Counted from the stretch's first letter, positions 54,710 through 62,631 are shown. The stretch is DNA of 64,000 nucleotides from Serratia liquefaciens (GCF_027594825.1 NZ_CP088930.1:1674001-1738000); one strand, 5' to 3'. A program made the numbers and translations. The notes: generated from the sequence alone by a model not told the origin.

Positions 54710-54870
54710 ATCATTTCCTGTGAGACACAAAACATACAAATCATACCATTTATCTATCGGCAAACAAAAAATCTGCTATGCAAGACAGGAGCCAAAAATG
54801 CGAAAAATTGCGCAGGTGCTGAGCGGTAAAGGATTTCTTTCGCTGACGCATCCAGTATAATGAACGCACT

Positions 54871-55353
54871 ATGACAAAGAAAAAAGCTCACAAACCTGGT
54901 TCAGCCACCATTGCGCAAAACAAGCGAGCACGTTTCGAATACTTCATTGAAGAAGAAATCGAGGCGGGCTTGTCCCTGCAAGGGTGGGAAGTCAAATCGT
55001 TGCGTGCCGGCAAAGCCAACCTCAGCGACAGCTACGTGACCTTCCGTGACGGTGAAGCCTATCTTTTTGGCGCCACCATCACGCCGCTCAGCGTGGCTTC
55101 ATCGCATGTGGTCTGCGACCCGATACGCACCCGTAAACTGCTGTTGAACAAGCGCGAGCTGGACTCGTTGTTCGGCCGCGTAAACCGCGAAGGCTATACC
55201 GTGGTTGCCCTGTCCATGTATTGGAAAAATGCCTGGGTCAAGGTCAAAATCGGCGTAGCCAAAGGCAAGAAAGAACACGATAAGCGCGATGACATCAAAG
55301 ATCGTGAGTGGCAGACGGCGAAAGCCCGTATCATGAAGCACGCCAACCGATAA
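54871..55353 (+). CDS. smpB: SsrA-binding protein SmpB
   Basis: A 160-residue tmRNA-binding protein needed for trans-translation. Family motifs are [40 protein letters not shown] and the C-terminal helical tail [23 protein letters not shown]. It is directly upstream of its RNA partner ssrA. Confidence 0.98.
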   Translation: MTKKKAHKPGSATIAQNKRARFEYFIEEEIEAGLSLQGWEVKSLRAGKANLSDSYVTFRDGEAYLFGATITPLSVASSHVVCDPIRTRKLLLNKRELDSLFGRVNREGYTVVALSMYWKNAWVKVKIGVAKGKKEHDKRDDIKDREWQTAKARIMKHANR

Positions 55354-55382
55354 GCCTCTGGCTTAACGGGCTAAACTTCTGG

Positions 55383-55388
55383 TATACT
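55383..55388 (+). promoter_or_regulatory. -10 element of ssrA
   Basis: TATACT preceded by TGG (an extended -10) lies 15-20 bases before the mature tmRNA 5' end, leaving a short leader for RNase P removal. No good -35 was found at standard spacing. Confidence 0.55.
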
Positions 55389-55402
55389 GCACAAAGTTAC
55401 TT

Positions 55403-55766
55403 GGGGCTGATTCTGGATTCGACGGGATTTGCGAAGCCCTAGGAGCATGCCGAGGGGCGGTTGGCCTCGTAAAAAGCCGCAAAAAAATAGTCGCAAACGA
55501 CGAAAACTACGCCCTAGCAGCTTAATACCCTGCTAAGAGCCCTCTCTCCCTAGCCTCCGCTCTTAGGACGGGGATCAAGAGAGGTCAAACCCAAAAGAGA
55601 TCGCGTGGATGTCCTGCCTGGGGCTGAAGCGTTAAATCCAATCAGGCTAGTTTGTTAGTGGCGTGTCCATCCGCAGCTGACCGGCGAATGTAAAGATTGG
55701 ACTAAGCATGTAGTGCCGACGGTGTAGTAATTTCGGACGGGGGTTCAAATCCCCCCAGCTCCACCA
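55403..55766 (+). ncRNA. ssrA: transfer-messenger RNA (tmRNA)
   Basis: A 364-base tmRNA. The 5' end GGGGCTGATTCTGGATTCGA and the 3' end CCCCCCAGCTCCACCA form the acceptor stem, and GGTTCAAATC is the T-arm. The tag frame at 55493-55525 reads ANDENYALAA then TAA, as in other enterobacteria. It rescues stalled ribosomes with SmpB. The sequence is nearly that of E. coli ssrA and appears functional despite the insertion at its 3' end. Confidence 0.98.
55744..55766 (+). other. attachment site (attL) at the ssrA 3' end
   Basis: The last 23 bases of tmRNA (T-arm to CCA) are the boundary where foreign DNA begins. A degenerate, 5-base-deleted copy of the same stretch lies at 61334-61351, with the same following sequence. 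This is the classic insertion site of P4-type integrases. Confidence 0.75.
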
Positions 55767-55810
55767 AATGATGATCCGGGTATTACCAGATAAGTCCGGA
55801 GAAGTACGGA

Positions 55811-55845
55811 AAGCCCGCACCCAACCTAGGTTTGCGGGCTTTTTT
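55811..55845 (+). terminator. ssrA rho-independent terminator
   Basis: AAGCCCGCA / TGCGGGCTT stem followed by a T6 run, about 45 bases after the tmRNA CCA. It now lies inside the inserted element, and a second copy is at 61395-61430. Confidence 0.85.
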
Positions 55846-55889
55846 GTGTCTGTAGTAGTCCGAGAGTATCCAGCTAAATCCGGGATTTA

Positions 55890-55940
55890 TTGGTATACGT
55901 TTAGGTATACGTTAAAATGTATGCCATAAACGTATACCAA
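55890..55940. promoter_or_regulatory. GTATAC repeats / operator upstream of the integrase
   Basis: TTGGTATACGTTTA (55890-55903) is the exact inverted complement of TAAACGTATACCAA (55927-55940), and another GGTATACGTTA lies between them. Positioned in the integrase leader next to attL, these are candidate arm-type sites for Int or an excisionase, or an autoregulatory operator. A related unit occurs at 61259-61280 near the other end. Confidence 0.6.
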
Positions 55941-55958
55941 TTATGGAAGAATCCTTAC

Positions 55959-57167
55959 ATGGCGCGGACTACACGCCCCCTCACACATACCGAAGTACAA
56001 AAAGCCAAAGCCCTCGAGAAAGACCTCACCCTGCACGACGGTGACGGCCTTTTCCTGTTAGTCAAAACCACCGGCAAGAAATTGTGGCGTTTCCGCTATC
56101 TCCGCCCCGGCACCCGTTCACGGACTATGGTTAGCCTCGGAGCCTACCCTGCCCTGTCACTTGCCGACGCACGGCAAGTACGTACCGAAAAGCTCGCGAT
56201 ACTGGCAAGAGGCATTGACCCACAGGCTAAAGAGGCAGCAGAAGCGGAACAGCAGCAGATAGCGCAAGAAAGCATTTTCCTGAATGTGGCAAAGCAATGG
56301 TTCGCGTTGAAGCAGGCCAGCGTTAGCGCTAAGCATGCGGAGGACATCTGGCGTTCTCTTGAAAAAGACATACTGCCATCTATCGAAAATATCCCGGTTC
56401 AGGACATCAAGGCGCGTTTGCTGATCCAAGTGCTGGAACCTATCAAAGCCCGTGGCGCATTAGAGACAGTCCGGCGTTTGGTGCAACGCATCAACGAAAT
56501 CATGATCTACGCCGTCAACACTGGCTTGATTGATGCTAACCCGGCCTCTGGTATTGGTAACGCATTCGAAAGGCCTAAGAAGCAGCATATGCCGACTATA
56601 CGACCAGAAGAATTGCCTAAGCTAATGCGCACAATCTCGATGAGCAATCTATCAATCCCAACCCGCTGCTTGCTTGAATGGCAGTTGTTGACGCTGATAC
56701 GCCCTGCTGAAGCTTCAGCAACCGCATGGGCCGAGATCGATATTGAAAACCGTGAGTGGCGTATTCCGGCAGAAAGAATGAAGGCTAAGCGTGAGCATAT
56801 CGTTCCACTGTCAGACCAAGCACTAGAAATACTCGAAATCATGCACCCTATCAGCGGCAGACGTGAGCACGTATTCCCTAGTCGTAACGATCCTCGAAAA
56901 CCGATGAACAGCCAAACAGCTAATGCAGCTTTAAAACGTATTGGCTATGGTGGAAAATTAGTCGCGCATGGGTTACGTTCTATTGCCAGTACAGCAATGA
57001 ATGAAGCTGATTTGAGCTCGGATATAATTGAAGCAGCACTTGCACACAGTGATAAAAATGAAGTTAGAAAAGCTTATAATCGCTCAACATATTTATCTCA
57101 GCGAGTGCCATTAATTAAGTCGTGGGGCAAATATGTTGTTAACACAAAAAATAACATTAAGGACTAA
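55959..57167 (+). CDS. int: P4-family tyrosine integrase
   Basis: A 402-residue site-specific recombinase. The start MARTTRPLTHTEVQKAKALE follows GGAAGA and is the family N-terminus. Residues of about 1-90 form the DUF4102-type arm-binding domain. The catalytic residues are visible: Arg248 in LTLIRPAEAS, His337/Arg340 in VAHGLRSIAST, His363 in ALAHSDKNE and Tyr373 in RKAYNRSTYLSQR. All are present, so it could still be active. It presumably inserted the element into ssrA. The AIPR gene starts 3 bases after the stop, so the two may share a transcript. Confidence 0.93.
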   Translation: MARTTRPLTHTEVQKAKALEKDLTLHDGDGLFLLVKTTGKKLWRFRYLRPGTRSRTMVSLGAYPALSLADARQVRTEKLAILARGIDPQAKEAAEAEQQQIAQESIFLNVAKQWFALKQASVSAKHAEDIWRSLEKDILPSIENIPVQDIKARLLIQVLEPIKARGALETVRRLVQRINEIMIYAVNTGLIDANPASGIGNAFERPKKQHMPTIRPEELPKLMRTISMSNLSIPTRCLLEWQLLTLIRPAEASATAWAEIDIENREWRIPAERMKAKREHIVPLSDQALEILEIMHPISGRREHVFPSRNDPRKPMNSQTANAALKRIGYGGKLVAHGLRSIASTAMNEADLSSDIIEAALAHSDKNEVRKAYNRSTYLSQRVPLIKSWGKYVVNTKNNIKD

Positions 57168-57170
57168 ACA

Positions 57171-58855
57171 ATGTCTAAAAAAACCAATGACCAAATTATC
57201 TTAGAGCAAATACTCAAAGATAAAAAAAGCGAATTAGAAATTGAAATATCCGATGCTGATTTTTTTGAAATGTACACTGCATCTGAAATTTTAAAAGATT
57301 ACGATGTTACCTACGATGACATTGGTTATGGCGTGGTCGGCAATGGAGGTGATGGGGGAATAGACTCAATTTTTACTTTTGTAAATGGAGAGTTGCAGAA
57401 AGAAGATACTCAATTAAACATGCAAACGAGGAAAAATCATATCGAATTAATCATTATCCAATCAAAAACCTCACCTACATTTAAAGAAGATGCAATAACT
57501 AAGTTCCGTGAAACCATCCAAGATTTATTCAATTTAGCAAATGACGTTTCTAAATTCAAACAAAGATACAATGTTCTTCTTTTAGAGAAGGTTTTAATTT
57601 TTAGAAATGCATATTCAAAACTTGCAAAAACATTCCCTACCATTGTTATAAGATTTTTTATGCTACACAGGGTATGGATACAAGCATTCATGTCAATGTA
57701 TCTGATAAATCAGTAAAGCTCCATGAGGATATAAATAAACTATTTAGTGGCGCGAATTTCGAGTTCAATTTTATTGGTGCGAATAGTCTATTAGAAATGA
57801 GTAGAAATATACCTGCCAGTTCCCGGATACTCGAGATATCGGAGCAACCAATTAGTACGTCTGCTGGAAGTTATATTTGTCTTACATCTTTGACAAAGTA
57901 CTATGCATTTGTAAGTGATAATGGTGCCCTAGCTAGAAGCATTTTTGAATCAAACGTGCGAGATTATCAAGGTAGCGTAACTGTAAATACTGGAATACGT
58001 TTAACTTTAAATAACATTAATTCAGATGATTTTTGGTATTTGAATAATGGAGTAACAATAATAACTCCAAAAGCTGTAAGCGCTGGAAAACAGATAACTA
58101 TAGAAGATCCACAGATTGTAAATGGCTTGCAAACGTCTCATGAAATCTATCGGCATTTCTCTGAATTGAGTCCAATAAATGATGATAATCGTTCAATACT
58201 TATTAGAATAATCTGTGAAGAAAATGAAGAAGCAAGAGACAGAATCATTAGGGCAACAAATAGCCAAACAGCAATTCTCCCAGCCTCGCTAAGAAGTTCA
58301 GATGAAATCCATAGGAATATTGAAGATTATTTAAAAGCAAACGATTTTTACTATGACAGGAAGAAAAACTTCTATAAAAACCTTGGTAAACCTGCATCTA
58401 AAATAATCAGTATCGCATACTTAGCACAGGCAATGATGACTGTAGTATTATTTAGACCTGACAGCGCTCGAGCGCGGCCATCAACGCTAATAAATTCAGA
58501 TATAGAATATAAAAAAATATTCAGCCTGGATATAAGCATAGACACTTACTTAAAAGTAATTTTAATTATTAAAGCTACCGAAGCTTTCTTGAAAAGCGAA
58601 AGAGAAAATTATACTCCAGATGTGAAGACGATAACAAATATTAAGTATTACGTGGCAATGACAGCCGCAATAAAATACTTAGGGGCTAAAGAAAACATAT
58701 TGAACGCATTGGCCAACATTTCACAAATAATAATTAGCGATGATATTTTCAATGAGAGCTTACAGATTGTACTAAAAAACTATGTCGAATTAGGCGCTGA
58801 CGATCAAGTTGCAAAGGGTGCAGTTCTTACACCTAAAATTCTTTCTGAGCTTTAA
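57171..58855 (+). pseudogene. AIPR-family (abortive phage infection) protein, frameshifted
   Basis: Two overlapping frames (57171-57716 and 57674-58855) together encode one AIPR-like protein of about 560 residues. The 5' part carries GVVGNGGDGGIDSIFTFVNG and ELIIIQSKTS, a nuclease-like look. The 3' part carries the AIPR signature FWYLNNGVTIIT, PQIVNGLQTSHEIY and ATNSQTAILPASLR. The frames meet at a run of six T (57654-57659); a seventh T would restore a continuous RFFYATQGMDTS reading. This is either a one-base deletion or a slippage site. The gene is strikingly A+T-rich compared with the host. Family members defend against phage. It sits right behind the integrase, a usual place for satellite cargo. 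Confidence 0.8.
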
Positions 58856-59141
58856 ATATTTATTACACATTCGAACCCTAGAAGCATCGCGCGCGCAATA
58901 CTCCCTCGCCTACGCGTTCTGACTTTATCATGCACATTTCATGCATGACACAGAGGCCCTGCAAGCCCTTGTGGCGCGGGGTTTCGGCTGTTTTGAGAGG
59001 CTGGGGATTAATGCAAAATCATGCACCCTATGCATGCACGCGCAGTTTGAGGCAGGCTAGCCAGGAAAAAGGCTGTTTTCGGGCTTGGGGGAACGGTAAA
59101 CGCCCCGCAGCAAAATCAGCAATGCTACGGGGCCAGTTCAA
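58856..59141. other. region between AIPR gene and delta, doubtful small ORF
   Basis: A more G+C-rich stretch resumes here with repeated ATGCA motifs (GCACATTTCATGCATGAC, ATGCATGCACGCG). A 72-codon frame at 58930-59148 (MHISCMTQRPCKPLWRG) ends against the convergent delta gene. It is Cys- and Arg-rich and lacks a clear ribosome-binding site, and I would not call it a gene. Confidence 0.35.
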
Positions 59142-59396
59142 TCAGTGAAGTGTTTGATTTCGGCTATAACTGCGGTAACGATTTAATGTCCTTTTTTCCG
59201 GCGGCGGTAAATCCTCACCGGTCACCGTTTCAGCTTTAATGGGCTGACATAAAATCTTATCGACGCTCTCTACTGTTTTAAACGTGCAGGAGCACACGAT
59301 GTTTTGGCACTGGTAATAGGCCTCTTTCGTCTGTTCCGTGACATAACGGCTGGTACGGGTATAAGACGAATGAGTACACAGTGGGCAACGCATCAT
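59142..59396 (-). CDS. Ogr/Delta-like zinc-finger activator
   Basis: An 84-residue protein of the P2 Ogr / P4 Delta family. The metal-binding cysteines are in MMRCPLCTHSSYTRTS and YYQCQNIVCSCTFKTVESV (CPLC and CQNIVCSC). These proteins activate late promoters of P2-like helpers and of the satellite. The start codon overlaps the stop of the upstream Sid-like fragment by four bases (ATGA), preserving the P4 sid-delta order. It appears intact although its operon is not. Confidence 0.88.
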   Translation of the reverse strand: MMRCPLCTHSSYTRTSRYVTEQTKEAYYQCQNIVCSCTFKTVESVDKILCQPIKAETVTGEDLPPPEKRTLNRYRSYSRNQTLH

Positions 59397-59605
59397 GATT
59401 TTGCCCCCTTCTGCTGCAAGCGCTGGCGTTTTTCCTTCAGTTCTGCGACAACCTGCATTCGTCTGGCAGGACTGCTTTGCAGTTCCGGTAATGCTCCGGT
59501 TTCTTGCGGTATCGTCAGGCCAATCTCATTAAGCACCGGGTGGTCAATATTTTGCTTTGCCATGGCAACGTGAATACGGCCTTGTAGCGTTCCCAGCAGC
59601 TGTTG
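59393..59605 (-). pseudogene. 3' fragment of a Sid-like capsid-size gene
   Basis: About 70 C-terminal residues (QQLLGTLQGRIHVAMAKQN, ..., SSPARRMQVVAELKEKRQR) in the frame leading into delta. They align by eye with the C-terminus of P4 Sid, which makes P2 capsids small enough for satellite DNA. The 5' part is absent: past about 59606 the DNA belongs to the opposite-strand alpha fragment, although the frame stays open by chance to 59797. Position directly upstream of delta supports the identity. Confidence 0.6.
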
Positions 59606-60199
59606 GACGCCTACTCCACGCACATTCCGGCGGTGATTCTGGCGGTGAATAACAACCCGATGCAGTTCAGTGACCGCAGCGGCGGCGTGTCCCGTCGCCG
59701 AGTGATCCTGCCGTTCCCGGAAGTGATACCGGCCAACGAGCGTGACCCACAGTTGCTGGCAAAAATCACCGGTGAGTTGGCGGTGATCGTACGCCACCTG
59801 ATGCAGCGTTTTGACGCGCCCAATGACGCACGCGTATTACTCGAAGCCCAACAGAATTCCGATGAAGCGCTGGAGATTAAACGCAGTGCCGATCCGCTGG
59901 TCGATTTTTGTGGCTACCTGCTGGCAGTCAATGCGCCCGACGGCCTCTATATCGGCAATGCCAACATTACCCTGGCGAACCCACGCAAATACCTGTATCA
60001 CGCTTACCTCTCTTACATGGAAGCGCGAGGACACAAGTCCCCATTGAATCTGACCGCCTTCGGGCGTGCCGTACCGCAAACCCTGCGTGAGTATGAAATC
60101 GCGCTGTTGAAACGCAAGACTAATCAGGGGATGCAAACCAACCTGATATTGAGTGAAGACTGTGAAGCCGACTGGCTTCCCAAATGTGAAATGCGCTAA
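59606..60199 (+). pseudogene. 3' fragment of P4 alpha (primase/helicase)
   Basis: About 197 residues matching the C-terminus of P4 alpha: DAYSTHIPAVILAVNNNPM, DRSGGVSRRRVILPFPE, QQNSDEALEIKRSADP, and the end DWLPKCEMR. The full protein (about 770 residues) carries primase, helicase and origin-binding activities. Here the primase and Walker motifs are gone, so the satellite cannot replicate by itself. The only upstream start is a TTG at the junction. The fragment is joined head-on to the Sid remnant at about 59606. Confidence 0.85.
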
Positions 60200-60627
60200 G
60201 CGAATAGCATCACGATCGTTTATGCCGATCAATACGCGGTTATTGATCTGCCGACCCCATTGGACGCTGTTGTGTGGGGCCGCTTATAGTCGAGCGGTAC
60301 AAACCGCATACACCCAACACCGGGGAACCCCGTAGCGGTGACTACTCAGGCCTGCATTGCAGGCCTTTTCTTTGCCTGAAATCTTTCCCTGCTGTTCACT
60401 CACTGTGCAATAAATCACCGGCTCAGGCCGGTATTTTGCATTTATAGGGCTGACTATTCACTGAGAGTGACCAGTCAGGGCAAACTCATCACCAACCAAT
60501 CACTGGTTAATTTATTGTTTTTAAACAACTAAAATCAAAAGTGAACAGTGTGACCAGTTTTTCTATAAATCTTTTTTTCTTGGCAGCTTTGCCGTAACTT
60601 ACTACTAATAACCATCCCCAAGGATTG
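60200..60627. other. non-coding region after alpha with hairpin and GTGAACA/GTGACCA repeats
   Basis: A hairpin AGGCCTGCATTGCAGGCCT followed by TTTT at about 60348-60370 can end the alpha fragment transcript. Further on, scattered short repeats occur: TGTTCACTCAC (inverted GTGAACA) near 60390, GAGTGACCAGTC near 60455 and GTGAACAGTGTGACCAG from 60541. Such iterons resemble the sites that P4 alpha binds at ori and crr. No gene is convincing here. Confidence 0.5.
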
Positions 60628-61137
60628 ATGATGACAGCACAAATACCAAGCACAGTTTTTACTGTCTGTGTCTCTATGACTGACTGGACATGTTGCCCTG
60701 ACGAGTACGGCCCTTTCTTCCCCAATGAAGATTTAAAAGCAGCGCTGGAGGCCATGCACATCAATCTTAATCTTTGTGGTCTATGCGATTACTATTTTGA
60801 CGAAATTGCGGTAGGGACTGGCGATATCCTGGTATTCACATCATCCAGGTTTACAGAGACCTACTTCATCGCTGACCTGTATCGAGAGATGACCGACCAA
60901 CTAGACATTGTCACCTTTTATGTAAGTTGCCCTCAGCAAGAGGTTTTTGAGCAGGTAAAACCTTACCTGCGGAGCTTCTTCGACCATGCTAGTTGTCAAA
61001 TTGCCTACGAAGAAAACAACATATCAATGACCGCCAGTAGTCTTGTTGAAAGCAAATCGGGCGATACCTACCGCGTGATAGAAGAAACGGGTTACCGACA
61101 AAAGGTTATTTTTCAATCTGGGAGTTTTGCTAATTAA
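60628..61137 (+). CDS. hypothetical island protein
   Basis: A 169-residue protein not recognised. It starts at the first of two adjacent ATGs behind AAGGATTG. It is acidic and Cys-rich (WTCCPDEYGPFF, NLCGLCDYYFDE) with alternating hydrophobic strands and no membrane segment or signal peptide. A convincing ribosome-binding site and its place as the last gene before the right end of the first element support it being real cargo. Function unknown; a small immunity-like or regulatory role is speculation. Confidence 0.6.
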   Translation: MMTAQIPSTVFTVCVSMTDWTCCPDEYGPFFPNEDLKAALEAMHINLNLCGLCDYYFDEIAVGTGDILVFTSSRFTETYFIADLYREMTDQLDIVTFYVSCPQQEVFEQVKPYLRSFFDHASCQIAYEENNISMTASSLVESKSGDTYRVIEETGYRQKVIFQSGSFAN

Positions 61138-61258
61138 AAGATGTGATCAGGCATAGATGAGACCACTCTTCCAAACTTGCTCACGGTAGTTTGCCCTACT
61201 CGTTCTGCATTGAAATATTTGCTTGGAAAGAATTCACAGAAAGATATCACTTTTATAA

Positions 61259-61280
61259 TTGGTATACATTTAGGTATACC
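61259..61280 (+). repeat. GGTATAC arm-type repeat near the right end
   Basis: TTGGTATACATTTAGGTATAC differs by one base from TTGGTATACGTTTAGGTATAC at 55890-55910. It sits about 75 bases before the degenerate attR, mirroring the repeats next to attL, as expected for integrase or excisionase arm sites at both ends of one element. Confidence 0.6.
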
Positions 61281-61333
61281 CAACAAATCTGAACTCAATT
61301 TTTATCAATGATTACAACAAACTAATCAAGTTA

Positions 61334-61351
61334 TTCAGATTCCCCCAGCCA
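61334..61351 (+). other. degenerate attachment site between the two elements
   Basis: TTCAGATTCCCCCAGCCA corresponds to the tmRNA end TTCAAATCCCCCCAGC(TCCAC)CA with the bracketed five bases missing and two substitutions. The sequence after it is the copy B repeat. It marks the right end of the first element and the left end of the second. Confidence 0.65.
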
Positions 61352-61925
61352 AATGATGATCCGGGTATTACCAGATAAGTCCGGAGAAGTACGGAAAGCC
61401 CGCATACCACCTAGGTTTGCGGGCTTTTTTGTGTCTGTAGTAGTCCGAGAACATCCAGCTAAATCCGGGATTTATTGGTATACGTTAAAATGTATGCCAT
61501 AAACGTATACCAATTATGGAAGAATCCTTGAGTGGCGCGGACTACACGCCCCTCTCACATACCGTAGTACAAAAAGCCAAAGCCATAGAGAAAGACCTCA
61601 CCCTGCATGACGGTGACGGCTTGTTCCCGCTAGTCAAAACCACCGGCAAGAAATTGTGGCGCTTACGCTACCTTCGCCCCGGCACCAGCTCACGTACTAT
61701 GGTTAGCCTCGGTGCCTACCCTGCCCTATAACTTGCCGACGCCCGGCAAATACGTGCCGAAAAGCTCGCGATACTGGCAAGAGGCATTGACCCACAGGCC
61801 AAAGAAGCAGAAGAGGCGAAACAAAAGCAGGTAGCCCAAGAAAGCATTTTCCTGAATGTGGCAAAACAATGGTTCGCGTCGAAGCAGGCCAGTGTTAGCG
61901 CTAAGCATGCAGAAGATATCTGGCG
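61352..61925 (+). repeat. left-end direct repeat, copy B
   Basis: Near-identical counterpart of 55767-56353, including the ssrA-type terminator (61395-61430), the integrase leader with one GGTATAC unit deleted, and the 5' third of an integrase gene. Identity stops abruptly at TGGCG (61925). Confidence 0.85.
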
Positions 61926-61926
61926 C
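61516..61926 (+). pseudogene. truncated P4-type integrase remnant
   Basis: The frame MEESLSGADYTPLSHTVVQ to LGAYPAL is stopped by TAA at 61729-61731, where copy A has a serine codon. After the stop the same frame continues with integrase sequence (ADARQIRAEKLAILARGIDP, SIFLNVAKQWFASKQ) to about 61925 and is then lost. The original ATG has also decayed, and the catalytic domain is absent. It belongs to the second element; its bearer now depends on another integrase. Confidence 0.88.
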
Positions 61927-62230
61927 CCCCCTCGAGGACTACCAAGTGGTTATGTGAAATCGCAGCCACTTTTTCTTATTAGTGGCGGCAGAAATCCTAG
62001 CGCATAAAGTTATCCAAGGGATTCACGACATATCAAAACGTACAGCAAAAAATATTGCAGTCCTTCCCCAAAAAGATCACTCAAGCACTGGAAATCGCAT
62101 CGAAAACAATAATGCATGACTGTGCTGACCTGATAAAAAAAGCCACCCAAAAAAGAAGCATTTCTTTAAAGCGGTTTCCTAGCCAAAACAGGAGGGGTCT
62201 CTCTTAAAATTTATCTCTAATTGCAAACAT
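61927..62230. other. remnant DNA between the integrase fragment and the immunity gene
   Basis: About 300 bases with no complete gene. A plus-strand frame without start codon reads SKGFTTYQNVQQKILQSFP to KRFPSQNRRGLS before a stop at about 62205; it looks like the end of a deleted gene, family not recognised. On the minus strand, where a colicin lysis gene would be expected after the immunity gene, no small lipoprotein frame is seen. Confidence 0.4.
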
Positions 62231-62232
62231 AA

Positions 62233-62260
62233 AAAATGCCACCCATTAGGGTGGCATTTT
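62233..62260 (-). terminator. terminator of the bacteriocin operon
   Basis: AAAATGCCACC / GGTGGCATTTT stem with a short loop and, on the minus strand, a T-run ending ATTTTTTAT. It lies some 30 bases after the immunity gene stop. Confidence 0.85.
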
Positions 62261-62291
62261 GCATGATATATGACCTTAACTGTAGTGTCTT

Positions 62292-62630
62292 CTAAGGTTT
62301 CTCTTTCGTTATTGTCACCAAGAATGCCGTGTAACCATCTGCTGCATCTGATTTTATATTTTCAATTGCCATCTTGCTATTTTCAGAAAGCTTTGACTGA
62401 TAATCATTAGGTCTGCTGTATGTCCATGAAGTGAAGCCATCAATCCTGAACCCCGGATTCATCCAATGCCCACCATCAATACCAGAGATCCATAATTTTC
62501 TCTTTTCCGCCTCTCGGCAAACTTCAATCGCAGCCTTTGGTGTAAGCACCATAGTTGAACTACCATTTTTCTCGAAAAAAACATTACCATCATCAAAAAT
62601 ATCGTTATATGTAAATCCATTAGTACTCAT
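62292..62630 (-). CDS. colicin E5-type immunity protein
   Basis: A 112-residue protein. From residue 27 onward (MVLTPKAAIEVCREAEKRKL, GIDGGHWMNPGFRIDGFTSW, AIENIKSDAADGYTAFLVTI) it matches colicin E5 immunity protein almost along its whole 83-residue length as I recall it. ImmE5 binds the toxin's nuclease domain by mimicking its RNA substrate. The start at 62630 has GGGGGAAA upstream, inside the end of the toxin gene, with a single base between the toxin stop and this ATG. It thus carries about 26 extra N-terminal residues (STNGFTYNDIFDDGNVFFEK), unless the internal ATG at 62552 is used. Confidence 0.88.
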   Translation of the reverse strand: MSTNGFTYNDIFDDGNVFFEKNGSSTMVLTPKAAIEVCREAEKRKLWISGIDGGHWMNPGFRIDGFTSWTYSRPNDYQSKLSENSKMAIENIKSDAADGYTAFLVTITKEKP

Positions 62631-62631
62631 T

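Larger units (their letters stand above)
55767..56353 (+). repeat. left-end direct repeat, copy A
   Basis: This stretch, from the ssrA end through the first third of the integrase gene, recurs at 61352-61925 with high identity. Copy A is 13 bases longer, because copy B lacks one GGTATAC-containing unit before the integrase. The duplication implies two related elements stacked at one site. Confidence 0.85.

Noticed and set aside
58930..59148. Small gene MHISCMTQRPC...
   Set aside because: Cys/Arg-rich composition, no ribosome-binding site, no recognised family; left as non-coding.
59606..59797. Continuation of the Sid-like minus-strand frame
   Set aside because: This part is antisense to the clearly recognisable alpha fragment and has no Sid resemblance, so the open frame is chance.
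60507..60764. 85-codon minus-strand frame with a hydrophobic stretch
   Set aside because: It overlaps the start of the plus-strand hypothetical gene, lacks a ribosome-binding site and covers the iteron-like region.
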